Part shown: positions 17,821 through 26,607 of the stretch, in pieces
How the letters are laid out: each line of letters begins with the position of its first letter
Position numbering within the stretch: position 1 is the stretch's first letter
Source of the DNA: JAAYUD01 sp041907665
GTDB taxonomy: Bacteria; Bacteroidota; Bacteroidia; Bacteroidales; Bacteroidaceae
Reading direction: 5' to 3'
Length of the DNA: 64,000 bases
Assembly (NCBI GenBank): GCA_041907665.1
Contig: JAYRGW010000004.1
Span: 1 to 64,000, forward strand
The notes under the pieces: model-generated
What the model was told of the DNA's origin: nothing
The model's input: the letters and a program-made list of their open reading frames with translations, nothing else
Databases searched by the model: none
Made by a program: the position numbers and the translations under genes

Positions 17821-17851
17821 CAAAATTACGCAAATCGGCAAAAAAGACAAA
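17821..17851 (-). promoter_or_regulatory. Promoter of efp
   Basis: On the minus strand TTTG (17848-17851), a 19-base spacer and TAATTTTG (17821-17828) match the Bacteroides consensus. The transcript would start about 45 bases before the efp ATG. Confidence 0.8.
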
Positions 17852-17878
17852 ATGTTCTGTGCAAAAATACGATATTTA

Positions 17879-17910
17879 TTTGTGTATCTTAAAAAAAGTC
17901 TCTAATTTTG
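17879..17910 (+). promoter_or_regulatory. Promoter of rpmH
   Basis: TTTG (17879-17882), a 20-base spacer and TAATTTTG (17903-17910) form a near-ideal Bacteroides promoter 46 bases upstream of the L34 start. It is back to back with the efp promoter, with only 27 bases between the two elements. Confidence 0.85.
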
Positions 17911-17956
17911 CAGTCCAATTATGCAAAGAATAATAACAATATAATATATAACAGCA

Positions 17957-18118
17957 ATGAAGAGAACATTTCAACCTTCTAACAGAAAGAAGAGAAACAA
18001 ACACGGCTTTCGTGAAAGAATGGCCACAGCTAACGGTCGCAGAGTATTAGCATCACGCCGTGCAAAAGGCAGAAAGGAACTTACGGTTTCGGATCACTTC
18101 AATGGAACAAAATCGTAA
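17957..18118 (+). CDS. rpmH: 50S ribosomal protein L34
   Basis: This 53-residue, very basic protein begins MKRTFQPSNRKKRNKHGF and continues RERMATANGRRVLASRRAKG, the signature of bacterial L34. The C-terminus (KELTVSDHFNGTKS) is the short extension seen in Bacteroidales. It is a component of the large ribosomal subunit. In many bacteria rpmH sits next to dnaA or rnpA; here it is instead divergent from efp and upstream of a PASTA protein. It has its own promoter and terminator, so it is a single-gene unit. Confidence 0.97.
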   Translation: MKRTFQPSNRKKRNKHGFRERMATANGRRVLASRRAKGRKELTVSDHFNGTKS

Positions 18119-18157
18119 TTATCGTTAGAACAGTATCGATAATATGAAGAAAAGAAT

Positions 18158-18191
18158 AAAAAGGAGGAATCTTCCGGGGTTCCTCCTTTTT
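18158..18191 (+). terminator. Intrinsic terminator of rpmH
   Basis: AAAAAGGAGGAA (18158-18169) and TTCCTCCTTTTT (18180-18191) are perfect 12-bp arms around a 10-base loop, ending in a T-run. It is 40 bases past the rpmH stop. Confidence 0.9.
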
Positions 18192-18207
18192 ATTTGAGAA
18201 AAAATAG

Positions 18208-18215
18208 TATCTTTG
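18208..18215 (+). promoter_or_regulatory. -7 box upstream of the PASTA-protein operon
   Basis: TATCTTTG fits TAnnTTTG and is followed by TACCA, as in the box at 35202-35209. It lies 25 bases before the ATG at 18240. This excludes the upstream TTG at 18213, which is inside the promoter, as the start codon. The -33 element is weak. Confidence 0.6.
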
Positions 18216-18239
18216 TACCAAGATATCTTTGCGAGCATT

Positions 18240-19052
18240 ATGACATTAAACAAGCTTTCATCATTGAGCGCCAACAGATTCTTTTGGATAAACATTGCCG
18301 CCATGGTTGTCGTCGCACTACTCTTAGGTATTATTGTATTTAAGGGATTGGATGTGTATACTCATCATGGAGAAGAAGTTATCGTGCCGGATGTAAAGGG
18401 AATGATGCCCAACCAAGCAGAGAAAATGTTTCGCGACCGCGGATTAGTAGCCAAAGTTGTAACCACCAGCTATAGAAAAGATATGCCTTCGGGATGTATT
18501 CTCGAATTAACTCCCGAATCGGGTGAAAAGGTTAAAAAAGGACGTATTATATTTCTTACCATCAATTCGATTGATGCACCATTGCGAGAAGTTCCGGACG
18601 TCACAGAAAACAGTTCGGCACGCGAAGCAGAAGCACAGCTATTGACTGCAGGATTTCATCTTACACCCAACCAACTGGTCAAAGGAGAATTGGATTGGGT
18701 CTATGGTGTATTGTATAACGGACGGCGTATTATGACAGGTGAGAAGATACCGGTGGGTTCTATCTTGACATTGCAGATAGGAAATGGTGACGTAGATATG
18801 AATGAAAATGACTCGGCAGCAACGGATGGCAGTGTCATGCTCGATGAACAGGGAGAAGAAGGCGCTCTAACTCCTGCCACTGAACCCAAAGCAGCTAAAA
18901 CAACACCGACAAAAGCTAAGGCAGCTCCAGTAAAAACATCTCAAACGAGCAAAGAGAACAATAGTATAAAGAAAACGCAAACCAAACAACCCGCCAAAAA
19001 GGCTACGCCTAAGAGTCCACGCAAGAATGACAATTCTAACGAATGGTTTTAG
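18240..19052 (+). CDS. Membrane-anchored PASTA-domain protein
   Basis: This 270-residue protein (start MTLNKLSSL) has one transmembrane helix near residues 15-40 (INIAAMVVVALLLGIIVF). Two PASTA domains follow in the periplasm: VIVPDVKGMMPNQAEKMF with ITPESGE-type strands, then EVPDVTENSSAREAEAQLL. The last 65 residues are a Lys/Thr/Ala/Pro-rich low-complexity tail. PASTA domains bind peptidoglycan fragments or act as cell-wall scaffolds; no kinase or transpeptidase domain is attached. The next genes (rluD, ddl) start 22 bases on and then overlap, so this is the head of a conserved-looking operon containing a peptidoglycan-precursor enzyme. Confidence 0.88.
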   Translation: MTLNKLSSLSANRFFWINIAAMVVVALLLGIIVFKGLDVYTHHGEEVIVPDVKGMMPNQAEKMFRDRGLVAKVVTTSYRKDMPSGCILELTPESGEKVKKGRIIFLTINSIDAPLREVPDVTENSSAREAEAQLLTAGFHLTPNQLVKGELDWVYGVLYNGRRIMTGEKIPVGSILTLQIGNGDVDMNENDSAATDGSVMLDEQGEEGALTPATEPKAAKTTPTKAKAAPVKTSQTSKENNSIKKTQTKQPAKKATPKSPRKNDNSNEWF

Positions 19053-19073
19053 CACAATAATGAATTAGGGGAT

Positions 19074-20198
19074 ATGGCAGAAATAGATTCTGAAAACAAA
19101 CAACAGCTTGACTCACTGCTTTCTCTTGAGGCATACGAACTGGACGGTGACATAGAAAATGACGCCGACGAGACGGAAGTGCCTGAAGACGCCACAGCCC
19201 TGTATGAACATTTCAGAGTTATTGTGGACAAAGGGCAGACCCCTATCCGAATAGACAAGTACCTCTTTGAACGAATTGTCAATGCCTCTCGCAACCGTAT
19301 TCAGAAAGCGGCCGACGCTGGATTCGTGCAGGTAAATGGAAAATCAGTAAAAAGCAGCTACAAGGTAAAACCGGCCGATACCATAACGGTCATGATGGAC
19401 CGCCCGCGTTACGATAACGAGGTCATCCCCGAGGATATACCACTCAATATCGTTTACGAAGACGACACGCTCATGGTAGTCAACAAACCTGCCGGTATGG
19501 TAGTACACCCCGGACACGGCAACTACAATGGCACATTGGTCAATGCCCTTGCCTGGCACATGAAAGACGACAAAAATTATGACGCCAACGACCCACATGT
19601 AGGGTTGGTACACCGCATAGATAAAGATACATCGGGATTGCTGGTCATCGCTAAAACAGCCGATGCCAAGACTCACCTAGGCAACCAATTTTTCTACAAG
19701 ACAACCCACCGTAGCTATTGGGCTTTGGTATGGGGTATTGTGGACCAAAACGAAGGAACCATCGAAGGCAATATAGGTCGCAATCCCAAAGACCGTCTAC
19801 AAATGACGGTACTAGAAGACCCGAATCAAGGCAAACATGCCGTAACACACTATCGAGTACTCGAACGACTTGGATATGTAACGCTAGTGGAATGCATTCT
19901 CGAAACCGGCAGAACACACCAAATCAGAGTACACATGAAACACATAGGACATACTCTCTTTAATGACGAACGCTACGGAGGCCACGAGATACTGCGTGGA
20001 ACCCGATTTAGTAAATATAAACAATTTGTAAACAACTGCTTTGATATTTGTCCGCGTCAGGCACTGCATGCCAAAACGCTGGGGTTTGTACACCCCAAAA
20101 CAGGCAAGGAGATGAACTTCACCTCCGAACTTCCAATAGACATGCAGCAACTGATAGATAAATGGAAAAGTTATATAAGTAATAGAGAAATAGAATGA
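19074..20198 (+). CDS. rluD: RluD-type 23S rRNA pseudouridine synthase
   Basis: This 374-residue RluA-family enzyme isomerises uridines in RNA; RluD homologs modify helix 69 of 23S rRNA. An acidic N-terminal extension (about 40 residues) precedes an S4 RNA-binding domain (IRIDKYLFERIVNASRNRIQKA). The catalytic domain carries VVNKPAGMVVHPGHGN and the active-site motif HRIDKDTSGLLVIAK with its catalytic Asp, and then ETGRTHQIRVHM. The gene overlaps ddl by 4 bases (ATGA), which points to translational coupling. The precise target within the RluA/C/D group is inferred from length and the S4 domain. Confidence 0.92.
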   Translation: MAEIDSENKQQLDSLLSLEAYELDGDIENDADETEVPEDATALYEHFRVIVDKGQTPIRIDKYLFERIVNASRNRIQKAADAGFVQVNGKSVKSSYKVKPADTITVMMDRPRYDNEVIPEDIPLNIVYEDDTLMVVNKPAGMVVHPGHGNYNGTLVNALAWHMKDDKNYDANDPHVGLVHRIDKDTSGLLVIAKTADAKTHLGNQFFYKTTHRSYWALVWGIVDQNEGTIEGNIGRNPKDRLQMTVLEDPNQGKHAVTHYRVLERLGYVTLVECILETGRTHQIRVHMKHIGHTLFNDERYGGHEILRGTRFSKYKQFVNNCFDICPRQALHAKTLGFVHPKTGKEMNFTSELPIDMQQLIDKWKSYISNREIE

Positions 20199-21175
20199 AA
20201 CGTAACATTGCTATTGTAGCAGGAGGAGATACCTCCGAGCATGATGTTTCTCTGCGCAGCGCACAGGGACTCTACTCCTTCATGGATAAGGAAAAGTATA
20301 ATATTTATATCGTCGAGATGAAAGGTTGTAATTGGCATGTACTTCTATCGGAAGATAAACAAGCACCGGTTGATTTGAATACTTTCGGCTTCACGATTAA
20401 TGATAAAGAAACACGTTTCGACTTCGCATACATTACCATTCATGGCACTCCAGGTGAAGACGGACGTCTACAAGGATACTTCGATATGATGCGCATTCCT
20501 TATTCTTGCTGTGGCGTATTGCCTGCCGCACTGACGTACAATAAATTTGCCTGCAACCAATACCTCAAGAGTTTTGGCATCAGCGTAGCCGAATCAATTC
20601 GTCTTAGGAAAGGCGAAACCATCTTGGACGAAGACGTGATAAACAAAATAGGGTTACCCTGTTTTATCAAGCCTAGTCTTGGAGGATCAAGTTTTGGAGT
20701 CAGTAAGGTGAAAGCAAAGGAAGAAATTCAAGCGGCTATCGAAAAAGCATTTGATGAAGCAGAAGAAGTTGTGATCGAAGCATTCATGGAAGGCACCGAA
20801 CTGACATGCGGCTGTTACAAGACAAAACTAAAAGCAGAAGTATTTCCACTTACCGAAGTAGTATCACACGACGAATTCTTCGATTATGATGCCAAATACA
20901 ATGGGAAAGTTGACGAAATAACTCCGGCACGTATCCCTGATGAATTGGCAAAACGAGTACAAACAGTAACTTCGGCCATTTACGATATTTTGGAATGCGA
21001 AGGCATTATCCGCATTGATTACATAATCACCGAAGGACACAAAATAAACTTACTTGAAGTAAACACCACACCAGGTATGACTACAACAAGCTTCATTCCC
21101 CAACAGATAAGTGCTGCCAAGTTGGATATTAAAAATGTATTATCGGAAATTATAGAAAATAAATTCACGAAATAA
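20195..21175 (+). CDS. ddl: D-alanine--D-alanine ligase
   Basis: This 326-residue ATP-grasp enzyme makes the D-Ala-D-Ala dipeptide for peptidoglycan in the cytoplasm. The N-terminus has AIVAGGDTSEHDVSLRSA. The middle shows HGTPGEDGRLQGYFDMMRIPY, and the ATP-grasp parts are PCFIKPSLGGSSFGVSKV and VIEAFMEGTELTCGC. The C-terminal metal and substrate residues are in RIDYIITEG and LLEVNTTPGMT. All catalytic signatures look intact. It overlaps rluD by 4 bases and is 9 bases before the acyltransferase-like gene. Confidence 0.96.
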   Translation: MKRNIAIVAGGDTSEHDVSLRSAQGLYSFMDKEKYNIYIVEMKGCNWHVLLSEDKQAPVDLNTFGFTINDKETRFDFAYITIHGTPGEDGRLQGYFDMMRIPYSCCGVLPAALTYNKFACNQYLKSFGISVAESIRLRKGETILDEDVINKIGLPCFIKPSLGGSSFGVSKVKAKEEIQAAIEKAFDEAEEVVIEAFMEGTELTCGCYKTKLKAEVFPLTEVVSHDEFFDYDAKYNGKVDEITPARIPDELAKRVQTVTSAIYDILECEGIIRIDYIITEGHKINLLEVNTTPGMTTTSFIPQQISAAKLDIKNVLSEIIENKFTK

Positions 21176-21184
21176 ACGCTTGAT

Positions 21185-22345
21185 ATGACTGATATTGATT
21201 TAAGAGAATTCGACGAAATCCGTCCTTATGAAGATTCGGAGCTAGCCCCTGTCTTCGAAGAACTGATTGCCGACGAGGCTTTCCGAAAGGCAGTCAGTGG
21301 TATCCTTCCTGGAGTTCCTTTCGAATTGATTGCTGCCAAGATGCGCATTTGCAAGACGAAATTGGACTTCCAAAAGACATTCTGCTACGACATTATCCGT
21401 AACATTATCGACAAATACACGACCGGACTATCAATGGACGACTCTGCACTAGCTGACAGAGTCACTCCTCGCCTTTATTTATCCGATCATCGTGATATTA
21501 TTCTAGATGCGGCATTCTTAGCTGTATTATTGGTCGATAGAGATATGGATACCGTAGAAATTGCTATCGGAGATAATCTGCTTATCTACCCTTGGATCAA
21601 AAAACTTGTTCGCATAAACAAAGCTTTCATTGTACAGCGAACTCTCCCCATGCGCCAAATGCTCGATGCGTCGAAGCGTATGTCTAGCTACATGCATTAT
21701 GTAATTAGGACCAAGAAAGAATCTATCTGGATGGCTCAACGCGAAGGGCGCGCCAAAGATTCTAACGATAGAACTCAAGAGAGTGTTTTGAAAATGCTTG
21801 CTATGGGAGGCGAAGGAGACTTTATCGATCGCCTGATGGAAATGAATATTGTTCCGTTGAGCATTTCGTACGAATATGATCCCTGTGACTACCTCAAAGC
21901 ACAAGAATTCCAACTAAAACGCGACATAGAAGGTTACAAGAAATCAACTCAAGACGATTTGAAAAGCATGCAGGTTGGTATGTTCGGCCAAAAAGGCAAA
22001 GTACATTACCAAATGAGCAAATGCATTAACGATGAGTTACAGCAAATAGATCGCAATCTTCCAAAAGCAGAAATATACAATATCGTATCGGCTATTATCG
22101 ACCGACATATTCATCGCAACTATCGGCTATATACGAGCAATTATATTGCACACGATCTAATGACCGGTAAAGACGAATATGCAGATAACTATACCAGCGA
22201 AGAAAAAGAACAGTTCTCCGCTTATATTGAAGGACAGCTTGATAAAATAGACTTACCCAATAAGGATATTCCTTATTTACGAGAGAAACTTTTACTGATG
22301 TACGCCAACCCCGTAACCAACTATACGGCTGCGGTAAATATATGA
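21185..22345 (+). CDS. Glycerophosphate-type acyltransferase
   Basis: This 386-residue cytoplasmic or membrane-peripheral protein has the PlsB/PlsC-like catalytic block, with SDHRDIILDAAFL in place of the canonical 'NHxxxxD' and a downstream IWMAQREGRAKDSNDRTQ that matches the 'EGtRs' acceptor-phosphate motif. Bacteroidales have a conserved family of such proteins annotated as 1-acyl-sn-glycerol-3-phosphate or glycerol acyltransferases. The likely role is acylation in phospholipid or lipid assembly. It overlaps the NigD-like gene by 4 bases, so the two are probably translationally coupled. The exact substrate is uncertain. Confidence 0.8.
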   Translation: MTDIDLREFDEIRPYEDSELAPVFEELIADEAFRKAVSGILPGVPFELIAAKMRICKTKLDFQKTFCYDIIRNIIDKYTTGLSMDDSALADRVTPRLYLSDHRDIILDAAFLAVLLVDRDMDTVEIAIGDNLLIYPWIKKLVRINKAFIVQRTLPMRQMLDASKRMSSYMHYVIRTKKESIWMAQREGRAKDSNDRTQESVLKMLAMGGEGDFIDRLMEMNIVPLSISYEYDPCDYLKAQEFQLKRDIEGYKKSTQDDLKSMQVGMFGQKGKVHYQMSKCINDELQQIDRNLPKAEIYNIVSAIIDRHIHRNYRLYTSNYIAHDLMTGKDEYADNYTSEEKEQFSAYIEGQLDKIDLPNKDIPYLREKLLLMYANPVTNYTAAVNI

Positions 22346-23013
22346 GAACTAGAATCTGGCATATAGCAGTATTCTTTGCCATCGTAGCGTTGATAAGCAG
22401 TTGCAAAGGAGGCAATGATATTTATCCGTCCGTTCAATTGGAATTTGTTACCGGACAAACGACCGACAAAGGACTGTTAAGTGCTATTACGACAGACAAG
22501 AACAAAACCTATCTCGTAAGTAAAGATCGAACAAATACGGTATACGACGCAAATAAAAGCGTACGTATTGTTGCAAATTATGCCATTGAAGCTGTAAATG
22601 CAGACTCAACAGCAGATATTTATGCTTCGACCAAAGCCATTGCAACAATACCACAAACACCTGATAAATTTGTCAACGGAATAAAAAACGACCCTGCCGA
22701 GGTGCTAAGCATCTGGCAAGGTCGTAACTATCTAAATATAGTACTCAATATATTATCACAATCGCAATCGCATACTTTTGCATTCATAGAACAATCGGCC
22801 ACAATCGAGAGCGATGGGCGTTATCATGTATCTATCTTACTCTATCATGACAGTAACAACGATGTGAAAGCATATACCAAACGAGCTTACTTATCAATAC
22901 CTCTTATACAATATGCCGGTACAAATCAAAAGGGAGGTATCATTACCTTCTCGCTCTATGCAAACGATGGCACATTGAAAAGTTATGTATTTGACTATAC
23001 GCCCCAAAAGTAG
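22342..23013 (+). CDS. NigD-like lipoprotein
   Basis: This 223-residue lipoprotein (lipobox LISSC, Cys21) has the layout of the Bacteroides NigD-like family: an N-terminal OB-like half (YPSVQLEFVTG, ... VRIVANYAIE) and a C-terminal beta-sandwich (YLNIVLNIL, HTFAFIEQ, ISILLYHDSNND..., AYLSIPL). Named after a nigrescin-operon gene, the family has no established molecular function. It ends the rightward operon that begins with the PASTA protein and is convergent with the VOC gene across 136 bases, in which no clear terminator was seen. Confidence 0.8.
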   Translation: MRTRIWHIAVFFAIVALISSCKGGNDIYPSVQLEFVTGQTTDKGLLSAITTDKNKTYLVSKDRTNTVYDANKSVRIVANYAIEAVNADSTADIYASTKAIATIPQTPDKFVNGIKNDPAEVLSIWQGRNYLNIVLNILSQSQSHTFAFIEQSATIESDGRYHVSILLYHDSNNDVKAYTKRAYLSIPLIQYAGTNQKGGIITFSLYANDGTLKSYVFDYTPQK

Positions 23014-23149
23014 AATACCGATATTCTTATCTAGTCAAACCAACCGTCGCACTGTTTACACGGAAATGACAATCTCTAAAAACTCATTTCCCCTCTTCAA
23101 TAGCACTGCCGTAGAAGCAAGGAATCAAGCATTCACTATAGCCACTACC

Positions 23150-23524
23150 CTATTCGGTTATTTCTATCAGTATACTCTCGGGACCCGAGATTAGACTTTC
23201 ATAATACCCATCACCGGTAAGACGAGGCCCGCTTATTGCAAGATAGCCTTTACTCACAAGCACATCTGTCATTCTATCTACTTTGTCTTTCGAACCCACC
23301 GAAACAGATAAATGAAAAGGAGCCGCAGAGATATTCGGAACAATATCGGGACGATTAAGCAACTCCAATCGCGAGCCATCCGCAAAGGTTAAGAAATAAG
23401 TGCTCAGCCCCGTATTGGGGTTGTGATACAAACTACCGGCTACCGCCCCAAAGTAGTCGATAAAGAAATTCTTTACGCTTTCCAAACAAGAGACGTAAAC
23501 TCCAATGTGATGAATGCGATTCAT
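23150..23524 (-). CDS. VOC (glyoxalase/bleomycin-resistance) family protein
   Basis: This 124-residue single-module VOC protein begins MNRIHHIGVYVSCLESVKNFF, with the first metal-ligand histidine in the opening strand. It continues with YFLTFADGSRLELLN, carrying the Glu ligand, then FHLSVSVGS and ILIEITE, which supplies the C-terminal Glu. The spacing fits the betaalphabetabetabeta repeats of glyoxalase-type metalloenzymes. The substrate is unknown. It is probably co-transcribed with the acyltransferase upstream (41-base gap). Confidence 0.85.
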   Translation of the reverse strand: MNRIHHIGVYVSCLESVKNFFIDYFGAVAGSLYHNPNTGLSTYFLTFADGSRLELLNRPDIVPNISAAPFHLSVSVGSKDKVDRMTDVLVSKGYLAISGPRLTGDGYYESLISGPESILIEITE

Positions 23525-23565
23525 AGAACAAACGTTTCAATTTATTTTAAGAGCACTTGAGTTCA

Positions 23566-24726
23566 TTACGCCACTGAGTTCTTCATAAGCCAATGGCGTT
23601 TCAGCCAGTCGCGAATAGGCAAATCGTACAGTTTAAGACAAGCATAAGCCATGCCAATAGCAAGGACAAATACCGATGCTGCCACGCAAATATGCATTGC
23701 CAATGGAGCTTTAGCATGACTATGAGCCCATGCCAGCTGCATATATATGAGAGGGTAATGAGTAATATAGAGCGGATAGGATATTTCACCCAAGAATTTA
23801 CATACTTTGGCAGACTGACCCGTCACCATGCTCCCCGCTCCCATTGACACAATGAGAGGGAACATAATCAATATACAAAAAGCATTGTATGCACCATCTG
23901 CAATATTTAGTTCTTCTCCTCCTACATGAGGGGAAACAAGTATAACAGCAATCAGAAAGGAACACCACCAGAATCCGGCCTTTATCTTTATCAATTTATT
24001 CACACGAGAAATAAGTAATCCTACAAAAAAAGGATAAAGCAAACGAGTAGCTCCAATATACATCTGATCGGGAGTAATACTCCAACCACCTATAACGGTA
24101 TACTTGGCATAAGCCCTCGGGGCGAGCAACCCAAAAACATCCAGATTGAGAGACAAGTCTAGTGTAAGGAATGCAGCAAAAGCTACAAATAAGGCCAACA
24201 GGGTTTTAGAGAACCGCCTGATTACAAGAGCATACAAAATATTGGCTATATATTCCCACATCAACGACCAAGCCGGTCCATTTAAGGGATTGGTTTCTCC
24301 CCATCCTCGTATATCCCACTTTGGTGGAACAGGAAGCATCGTGAAGCCAAACAACATGATAATTAACAATACCCACCAAGGAGTTTGCCCGATAAGAGGG
24401 AAATCGACATTGGCTCCAAAATAGAAGAACAAACCACCGATAAGTGTTCCCATGATAACCATCGGATGCAGACGAACCAATCGGCGTTTAAAGAAATCTT
24501 TTAGTGACATTCTATCCCAACGGTCATCGTAAGCATATCCAATGACAAAACCCGAAAGGACGAAAAAGAAGTCAACCGCCAGATACCCATGATTAAGTAT
24601 TTGATAACCCGGCCCTTTGGAATAAGTTTCAAACAAATGGAAAGCTACCACAATCATCGCAGCCACCCCGCGTAAACCATCTAGAATTTCATAACGCTGC
24701 TTTGATGCTAAGTATACAGATTTCAT
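23566..24726 (-). CDS. Acyltransferase 3 family (OafA/YrhL-like) integral membrane protein
   Basis: This 386-residue protein has about ten transmembrane helices. The N-terminal EILDGLRGVAAMIVVAFHLFE carries the conserved histidine, then VDFFFVLSGFVIGYAYDDR and FFKRRLVRLHPMVIMG follow, the classic motifs of the family. Members O-acylate (usually acetylate) sugars of the envelope or exported glycans. It lies between the kinase gene and the VOC gene in a leftward set. The acceptor cannot be inferred. The length is normal and no domain is missing. Confidence 0.93.
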   Translation of the reverse strand: MKSVYLASKQRYEILDGLRGVAAMIVVAFHLFETYSKGPGYQILNHGYLAVDFFFVLSGFVIGYAYDDRWDRMSLKDFFKRRLVRLHPMVIMGTLIGGLFFYFGANVDFPLIGQTPWWVLLIIMLFGFTMLPVPPKWDIRGWGETNPLNGPAWSLMWEYIANILYALVIRRFSKTLLALFVAFAAFLTLDLSLNLDVFGLLAPRAYAKYTVIGGWSITPDQMYIGATRLLYPFFVGLLISRVNKLIKIKAGFWWCSFLIAVILVSPHVGGEELNIADGAYNAFCILIMFPLIVSMGAGSMVTGQSAKVCKFLGEISYPLYITHYPLIYMQLAWAHSHAKAPLAMHICVAASVFVLAIGMAYACLKLYDLPIRDWLKRHWLMKNSVA

Positions 24727-24798
24727 AAATAATAAGGTAGGGAATAAAATAAAATTGAAATTAATGATCGCTTACATTATATTATAATACAATATCTA

Positions 24799-25887
24799 TC
24801 AATAGTTATGCCTTACGATATTGCACATTTCTTCGTATTGGCTTTCCATAGACTGTAACAATCGGTATTGAGCATGAGTACGAACTAGATTGTGTTCCGG
24901 ATAAGCTATCTTGTAATAAGTATCTCCATCGATATAATCCATCAAGAAGCGCAGTATCTGCTCATAAGTAATGTAGCGGGCAGAAAATGCGAGCCATTCT
25001 TTCTCGGACGAAGTGAGCGTAGCCTTTCGTTCCGAAAGATAACCTTCAGTATAAGAATTGAAGAGTTCAATATCCATAGAAACCTTATCCAATTCCTTAT
25101 CATCTTCAGCACCGGTATTGGTATACGATCGAATAGCATCTCCAAAGTCATTGAGCGAGGTACTACTCATTACCGTGTCGAGATCAATCACACAAAGCAC
25201 TTCACCCTGTTCATCAAACAAGATATTGCTTATCTTCGTATCGTTGTGTGTCACCCGCATTGGTATTTCGCCCGTTTCTACCTTTTGCCAGAAGTTGAGC
25301 ATCTCATCACGGCGCGAATTGATCCAGTCTATTTCTTGCGACAGACAACCAACGCGTCCTGCTTTATCGACTTTCAACGATTCATCCCATTGTACAAATC
25401 GCCATCGAATATTATGAAAACCTTTGATTGTTTCAAAGAGCGGTTGTCCAAAGTCTGCAAGTTGCGATTGAAAGCGCCCGATACCTTGTCCTCCTTTATA
25501 ACACAAGGCTGGAGAATCAGCCCTTTGGTAAGTCACCGAATTGCCTATAAATACACACATCGCCCAATATTCGCCTTCTGCATCTCGATAACAAAGCTCC
25601 CCGCTCTGTGTCTTCACTACTGTAAGTACTTCGCGAAGCGGGTCGCCACCCGCAGCAACCACCTTATGCCGTATATGTTCAGTGACCATGCAAATATTAT
25701 TCATCATTGCAGGCACATCGGTAAAGATCGTTTTATTTTTACGTTGCAGAATATAATCTGAAGCACTTCCAACAGTGTTTACCATAAAAGTATCATTGAT
25801 AAAACCTGCACCCAACGGTTTTATTTCCACAACAGGTGCGTCCAAAGCAAATTGAGCAACTATACTCTGAAGTTTTTTGTTTTCCAT
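24799..25887 (-). CDS. Sugar kinase of the aminoglycoside-phosphotransferase fold (NahK-like)
   Basis: This 362-residue kinase has the APH fold. The catalytic loop is RVTHNDTKISNILFD and the metal-binding DFG-equivalent is CVIDLDTVM. The N-terminal lobe GAGFINDTFMV acts as a nucleotide-binding loop, and SLNDFGDAIRS is typical of N-acetylhexosamine 1-kinases, which phosphorylate GlcNAc/GalNAc at C1 in glycan salvage. Bacteroides carry related proteins of unproven specificity. It heads a leftward transcript from a clear promoter (26006-26037), followed by acyltransferase 3 (72-base gap) and the VOC protein. Confidence 0.8.
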   Translation of the reverse strand: MENKKLQSIVAQFALDAPVVEIKPLGAGFINDTFMVNTVGSASDYILQRKNKTIFTDVPAMMNNICMVTEHIRHKVVAAGGDPLREVLTVVKTQSGELCYRDAEGEYWAMCVFIGNSVTYQRADSPALCYKGGQGIGRFQSQLADFGQPLFETIKGFHNIRWRFVQWDESLKVDKAGRVGCLSQEIDWINSRRDEMLNFWQKVETGEIPMRVTHNDTKISNILFDEQGEVLCVIDLDTVMSSTSLNDFGDAIRSYTNTGAEDDKELDKVSMDIELFNSYTEGYLSERKATLTSSEKEWLAFSARYITYEQILRFLMDYIDGDTYYKIAYPEHNLVRTHAQYRLLQSMESQYEEMCNIVRHNY

Positions 25888-26005
25888 CGTCCCACTATTT
25901 ATATTTTAAGTACAAAAGTCGCATTAATCATTCCACACACAGAATAAGCCGGCAGAATATTCTTCTGTATAAATATCTATCAGGCTCTTCAACAGGAACA
26001 GTAGC

Positions 26006-26037
26006 CAAAGATAAGTATTATTTAATCTCAGCCCAAA
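26006..26037 (-). promoter_or_regulatory. Promoter of the NahK-like kinase gene
   Basis: On the minus strand TTTG (26034-26037), a 20-base spacer and TATCTTTG (26006-26013) match the Bacteroides consensus. The leader before the ATG at 25887 would be about 110 bases. Confidence 0.75.
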
Positions 26038-26116
26038 AATAAAAGGACAAAAATCTCAAGAAAAAAGAAAAAGCAAAGCATATTATACTTGTCTTTTCAA
26101 AAATTCTTTCTATCTT

Positions 26117-26124
26117 TACTTTTG
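26117..26124 (+). promoter_or_regulatory. -7 box of the peroxiredoxin gene
   Basis: TACTTTTG fits TAnnTTTG, with a weak TTTT (26094-26097) at 19 bases upstream. It lies 21 bases before the ATG at 26146. It rules out a start at 26089, which would be upstream of the transcript. Confidence 0.6.
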
Positions 26125-26145
26125 AATCTTATAAAACAAACAGCA

Positions 26146-26595
26146 ATGAATATTGGAGACAAGGCGCCCGATTTTCTGGGCAAAGACGAGAATGGAAAAG
26201 AAATCCATCTCAGTGACTATAAAGGCAAGAAAGTAGTGATCTACTTTTACCCCAAAGACAGCACCCCCGGTTGCACTACCGAAGCTTGCAATTTGCGCGA
26301 CAACTATTCGGAGCTTATCAAACAAGGATATGCCGTTATAGGTGTAAGTATTGACGACGAAGCTTCTCACCGCAAGTTCATAGAAAAGAACGATCTGCCT
26401 TTTACGCTGATTGCCGATACAGACAAGAAGCTCGTACAAGAATTTGGAGTCTGGGGAGAAAAGCAAATGTATGGCCGTAGCTATATGGGCACTCTAAGGA
26501 CTACATTTATTGTAGACGAGAACGGTACCATCAGCAAAATCATAACCCCGAAAGAAATAAAAGTAAAAGAGCATGCAGCCCAAATATTAGGCTGA
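26146..26595 (+). CDS. bcp: Thiol peroxidase of the BCP/PrxQ type
   Basis: This 149-residue thioredoxin-fold peroxidase reduces hydroperoxides. It starts MNIGDKAPDFLGKDENGKEI, chosen over upstream in-frame starts because the family begins 'l..Gd.APdF' and the promoter lies just upstream. The active-site region is YFYPKDSTPGCTTEACNLRD, with peroxidatic Cys in PGCT and the PrxQ-type resolving Cys five residues on in ACN. GVSIDDEASHRKF, FGVWGEKQMYGRSYMG and RTTFIVDENG are also typical. The protein is cytosolic. It is a single-gene unit convergent with the truncated transposase. Confidence 0.95.
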   Translation: MNIGDKAPDFLGKDENGKEIHLSDYKGKKVVIYFYPKDSTPGCTTEACNLRDNYSELIKQGYAVIGVSIDDEASHRKFIEKNDLPFTLIADTDKKLVQEFGVWGEKQMYGRSYMGTLRTTFIVDENGTISKIITPKEIKVKEHAAQILG

Positions 26596-26607
26596 TAGAG
26601 CATTGGA

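Noticed and set aside
18213..18239. An upstream TTG start for the PASTA protein.
   Set aside because: The TTG is part of the TATCTTTG -7 box, so it would not be in the transcript; the ATG at 18240 fits.
24892..25761. A 289-codon plus-strand frame opposite the NahK-like kinase gene.
   Set aside because: The kinase frame has all family motifs on the other strand; the opposite frame is a by-product of codon use.
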